From the NCBI GenBank assembly GCA_965196605.1, contig CBDAKK010000008.1, forward strand, positions 558,001-622,000: a stretch of 64,000 bases of DNA, written 5' to 3'. Below are positions 60,935 to 64,000 of the stretch, piece by piece. Below the pieces are notes generated by a model. The model saw nothing but the letters and a program-made list of their open reading frames with translations, had not been told where the DNA came from and made no database searches. The position numbers and the translations under genes were made by a program. Position 1 is the stretch's first letter; every line of letters begins with the position of its first letter. The DNA comes from CBDAKK01 sp965196605 (GTDB taxonomy: Bacteria > Spirochaetota > Spirochaetia > WTKD01 > G963693115).

Positions 60935-61836
60935 GTGAAAGCCCCTAAAATTTCCATCATCATTCCCGTGTATAATATACAAGATTACGTAGAGGGCGCC
61001 TTGCAAAGCGCCTGCTCTCAAACGCTTTCGGACATAGAAATCATCGTGATAGATGATGCCTCAACTGACAATTCCGCTGCCGTTGTAGAGCGTTATGCAG
61101 AAGAAGACCCGCGCATTGTTTTTCTACGTCATGAGAAAAACAAGAGTTTAGGGGCTACTCGCAACATGGGAATACGCGCAGCAAAAGCGCGGTATATTAT
61201 GTTTTTTGATGGGGATGATACCATAAAGGAGAGGGACTATTTTCACAATTTATAAATTTCAAAGAATGGGGTAGTGCGTGCAATAAAATGTTTAGCCATA
61301 GTTTGTTTATAAAAAATAAAGCGTATTTTCCTGAAGGTATTACAAGTGAAGGTATGCCTTTCTTAATTTTTGTGGCTTTACGTTTAAAGAAGATGATATA
61401 TATTCCTAACGTATTTTACAATTATTATATTAGAGAAAATTCTATTACGAATAGAGGTATAAAAGTAAAAAGAATAGATGATGTCTTTACTTCTTATTCT
61501 TTGTGTATACAGTACTTGCGAGAGAAAAATGTAATGAAGCAGCATGGTTGGACTATTGATAAAATAAATGGCGAATGGATTGCAAATTTTAAATCTATGC
61601 TTATTTCAGATGTCTATGAAAATAGAGAGATGCTTTTACAGCATATCAACAAAAAAATGCAAGATGCAGATGAACGCGTTCTATTATTTGAACAAGCACG
61701 ACAATATTTTGAGGAGCAAAAAGAGGCCATATTACGTAGTCCCACATTTCGGCTTGGAAAATTTTTCATGTTTCCTTTGCGTTTTCTAAAACTCATGTTT
61801 CTTAAAATTGCTAAGTTGCGTAGGAAAGCACTGTGA
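60935..61836 (+). pseudogene. Broken family 2 glycosyltransferase
   Basis: The first part (to 61255) is a normal GT2 start: PKISIIIPVYNIQDYVEGAL, VIDDASTDNS and ARYIMFFDGDD. It stops 10 residues after the GDD. The second part is in another frame, open from about 61225, and continues as a GT2 C-terminal half: WGSACNKMFSHSLFIKNKAY and FPEGITSEGM to the end at 61836. About 70 residues normally found between GDD and the WxK segment are missing, so there is an internal deletion plus frameshift near 61230. The second half is also clearly more AT-rich. It is unlikely to make an active enzyme. Confidence 0.8.
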
Positions 61837-62930
61837 GCATATCTGCTACTATGCCCAAAGTAAGCATCATTACCCCCGTGTACCAACTCATAGAGGGTGG
61901 TCGCGAAGCCTACTTTAGGCAACTTGTAGAGTCAGTACGCACTCAGAGCTATGGTGTGGATAACATCGAGCATGTAATTATAGACGGTGCAAGTACAGAC
62001 GGCACGGTGGAACTCATTAAGGAATATGCAGATAAGGGTTATTTTGCGCATTGGAGGAGCGAAAAAGATACGGGTATATATAACGCGATGAATAAGGGGG
62101 GCCATGCATCGAGTGGAAAATACCTCATGTTTATAAACAGCGATGACTACCTTCTTCCTCATGGGGTTAAAGAGAGTGTGGAGGCATTGGAAAGAGAGAA
62201 AGCAGACTACAGCATAGGCGATGTAGAGGTAGCCTTTACTCATGTACAAAAAAGGCAAGAAGAGTTTAGAACATGGCATACTAGTATGGAGAGAATATTG
62301 CTTTGTTATAATCCTTGTCATCAGGGGCTTATGATGCGCAAAGATGTCTTTATGGAATGTGGTATGTTTGATGAAGGCTATACCATAGCGGCTGATGTAG
62401 CGCAATTCTTTGAATTGCATATGAGAAGAAAAAAATATGTGCTTGTTCCTAAAAGCGTTGCTGTGATGAGAGACTGTGGAATATCGTGGTCGCAACGAGA
62501 ACAAGGTATTAATCAATGTGTGGATATCGCTATGAAGTACTATGGCAATGTGCTTGGATTAACACGCGACGAAGTGCATTTTCTCATAGACGATGGCACG
62601 GATAAGTGGTTTATGATGGGACGAAGAGAGGCGTTGTATTGCATAATTGACAAAGTTAAAACTAACTGTAGTTCATCAGAGCGTATAAAACTTGCTCAAG
62701 AATTGTACTACGCTATTTTGAGCCTCACCTTCGATGATGCAAGCGGTAGGGATGAAAAAAAAATGTCACTTTGCCATGTTGTGGATTGTGTGTGGACGCG
62801 CTCAAAGCGCCTGCCCTTCAAGCGAAGGTGTGCTTTTTTGCTCGCTGCGCTTGCAAAAAAAATGAAACTTTACGCGCTTATAAAACCACTGCGAGATATT
62901 ATTGTTGCGTATTATGAGAGAAAACCTTAG
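61833..62930 (+). CDS. Family 2 glycosyltransferase
   Basis: The 365-residue enzyme has the GT-A start PKVSIITPVYQLIEGGREAY, the nucleotide-binding IDGASTDGTVELIKEYAD, SEKDTGIYNAMNKGGHASSG and the metal motif FINSDDY near residue 108. CNPCHQG-type acceptor motif (YNPCHQGLMMRKDVF) follows. The C-terminal third is basic and helical. Likely role is sugar transfer in a surface polysaccharide or glycolipid. It starts at GTG overlapping the previous stop (GTGA) and ends overlapping the next gene by 4 bases on the other strand. Confidence 0.88.
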   Translation: MSISATMPKVSIITPVYQLIEGGREAYFRQLVESVRTQSYGVDNIEHVIIDGASTDGTVELIKEYADKGYFAHWRSEKDTGIYNAMNKGGHASSGKYLMFINSDDYLLPHGVKESVEALEREKADYSIGDVEVAFTHVQKRQEEFRTWHTSMERILLCYNPCHQGLMMRKDVFMECGMFDEGYTIAADVAQFFELHMRRKKYVLVPKSVAVMRDCGISWSQREQGINQCVDIAMKYYGNVLGLTRDEVHFLIDDGTDKWFMMGRREALYCIIDKVKTNCSSSERIKLAQELYYAILSLTFDDASGRDEKKMSLCHVVDCVWTRSKRLPFKRRCAFLLAALAKKMKLYALIKPLRDIIVAYYERKP

Positions 62931-64000
62931 TCGTTTTTGTTCTTTGTCATACCTTGTGCAAGGGCTTGCGCTACTGAATAAAGGCGCAACTTCTGTAAAA
63001 TTTTCCTCACAATAAACTTGCCCATTTTCATAATTTTTTCCTTTCGTGTGAGCTGTCCAAAAGCATACCACTTGTCTTTGGATATCTTAGCTACCATTTT
63101 GGTATAAGCTTCTATGGCATAGTGTGCAGTTTCAGGGTTGAACTGGGGAATGGATGTGTTAATTGAGTACGGTTTTACATAGGTTTTTTTTCGTTCTGCA
63201 ATGACGCTCTTATAGAGTTTATTGTATTTTTGCGCCTGCATTTGGGGTGTGAAGTATTTTACTGCGCAGTCCCTGCATGCCTTGCTCATGGCATAGTACT
63301 TTTCAGGAGGGAGCTTAGCAATTTTCTCAATAACTTGCGCAAGTCTTGTGGTGTTACCCATGGGTACGGTGTACCCGGTAATGTCGTTTTTTACAAAATG
63401 CTCACAGCCACCTACACCAGTAAAGGCAACAAGCGGTGTGCCACAAGCCAAACTTTCCAGCATGACATTTGGAAGTGTTTCTTCTAAAGAAGGCACTATT
63501 ACAATGTCTGCAGCATTATAAAATCGCTTCATCTCATGTGGCGCAACATGGCCAAAGTAGCTGTGTGAGATTGGAATATCGGTAATATTGGCAACATTAC
63601 CGAGCACTATGAGGTGGAATGCATCTTTATTTTGTAAGATTCTAAGTGTCTCAATACATTCTTTGTAGCCCTTGATTGTGGAAATATAATCGGCTGAATA
63701 CATGAGTATTGTTTTGTCTTGCGGCAACTCTAGTTTTGCGCGTATGCTTTTTTTCTCTTCTTCAGAAACTGGGGTAAAAAACTCCGTGTCTATGCTGTTG
63801 TAAATAGTCTCTATCCTCGCATTTTTGAGCACGGGGCTTTTTTTATAGGTTTCTACTAAGTTGGGGTTTAACGCGACTATGGTCATGTTTTCAGTATTCC
63901 AGTATTTCTTTTTAAACTTCAATATTTTTGCGGGGAAGTCATCATAGGTGTTTTTCAATTGGGGGCAATCTTTACAATCTTTTTGCCATTTTTCGCAACC
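62927..64000 (-). CDS. Family 4 glycosyltransferase (5' part cut by window end)
   Basis: The frame is open to the end of the window: the 14 residues before the apparent TTG start read GCEKWQKDCKDCPQ, a motif common in this family, so the gene starts beyond 64000. The GT4 C-terminal Rossmann domain is clear: YNSIDTEFFTP, LMYSADYISTIKGYKE, FGHVAPHEMKRFYNAADIVI, PSLEETLPNVMLESLACGTP and the donor-site E-x7-E (the pair around EETLPNVMLE). About 357 residues are visible. It points toward the other transferase genes and overlaps the last by 4 bases. Likely part of a polysaccharide or glycolipid locus. Confidence 0.9.
   Translation of the reverse strand, partial: GCEKWQKDCKDCPQLKNTYDDFPAKILKFKKKYWNTENMTIVALNPNLVETYKKSPVLKNARIETIYNSIDTEFFTPVSEEEKKSIRAKLELPQDKTILMYSADYISTIKGYKECIETLRILQNKDAFHLIVLGNVANITDIPISHSYFGHVAPHEMKRFYNAADIVIVPSLEETLPNVMLESLACGTPLVAFTGVGGCEHFVKNDITGYTVPMGNTTRLAQVIEKIAKLPPEKYYAMSKACRDCAVKYFTPQMQAQKYNKLYKSVIAERKKTYVKPYSINTSIPQFNPETAHYAIEAYTKMVAKISKDKWYAFGQLTRKEKIMKMGKFIVRKILQKLRLYSVAQALAQGMTKNKND

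Overview
The window looks like a chromosomal segment of a Treponema-like spirochaete. It carries the mreB-mreC-mreD-mrdA-rodA shape operon, a dnaG-rpoD pair, an ffh-rpsP-khpA-rimM-trmD block, BmpA/PnrA-type nucleoside lipoproteins, small lipoproteins with spirochaete-style lipoboxes, and several secreted proteins I do not recognise. There is no rRNA, phage, transposase or CRISPR locus. The species cannot be named from sequence alone.

Layout. 1-3.2 kb: a cut-off gene, a steroid 5-alpha-reductase-family membrane protein, an extended SDR oxidoreductase and a Nif3-like metalloprotein. 3.2-6.2 kb: three paralogous small lipoproteins and a secreted protein, with hairpin terminators and a possible small RNA. 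6.5-11.3 kb: two proteins built only of tandem SnoaL/NTF2-like domains (four and two) behind a sodium/solute symporter. 11.5-14 kb: two unknown proteins. 14-21.3 kb: a nucleoside uptake and breakdown operon (BmpA lipoprotein, ABC ATPase, two permeases, deoA, deoC, cdd). 21.3-28.6 kb: gcvH, a fused double ABC ATPase, a second BmpA and an M23 peptidase, separated by three repeat islands. 28.6-36.9 kb: a TPR protein, the mre/rod operon and glnS. 37-43.9 kb: tRNA-Thr, tRNA-Tyr, an MBL-fold protein, dnaG, rpoD, a zinc-ribbon protein and RNase P RNA. 43.9-47 kb: two cyclic-nucleotide-domain proteins, trxA, ribE and rnhB. 47-49.3 kb: the largest repeat island. 49.3-60.9 kb: smc, a lipoprotein, a secreted repeat protein, guaA, purH, ffh, rpsP, khpA, rimM, a beta carbonic anhydrase and trmD. 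60.9-64 kb: glycosyltransferases, one of them broken and one cut by the window edge.

The most striking signal is the repeat family in four gene-free islands (about 21.38-22.1, 24.55-25.3, 27.7-28.5 and 47.0-48.6 kb). Its core is a pyrimidine tract, its reverse complement, and then the mirror image of that purine tract. The same three-part symmetry is kept in copies whose tract sequences differ. This is the geometry needed for an intramolecular triple helix: purine motif on one strand, U.A-U type on the other. Compensatory changes in the stems support selection on structure.

A second genome-style feature is a group of genes whose start codon lies 6-7 bases after a good -10 box with no ribosome binding site, which predicts leaderless mRNAs. 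Other points of interest are a primase lacking three of four zinc ligands, a sigma factor with a lysine-rich histone-like tail beside an acidic-tailed zinc-ribbon protein, an SMC without a recognisable hinge, and a trmD block in which carbonic anhydrase is inserted and rplS is not found. All function assignments are by eye; no database search was run.
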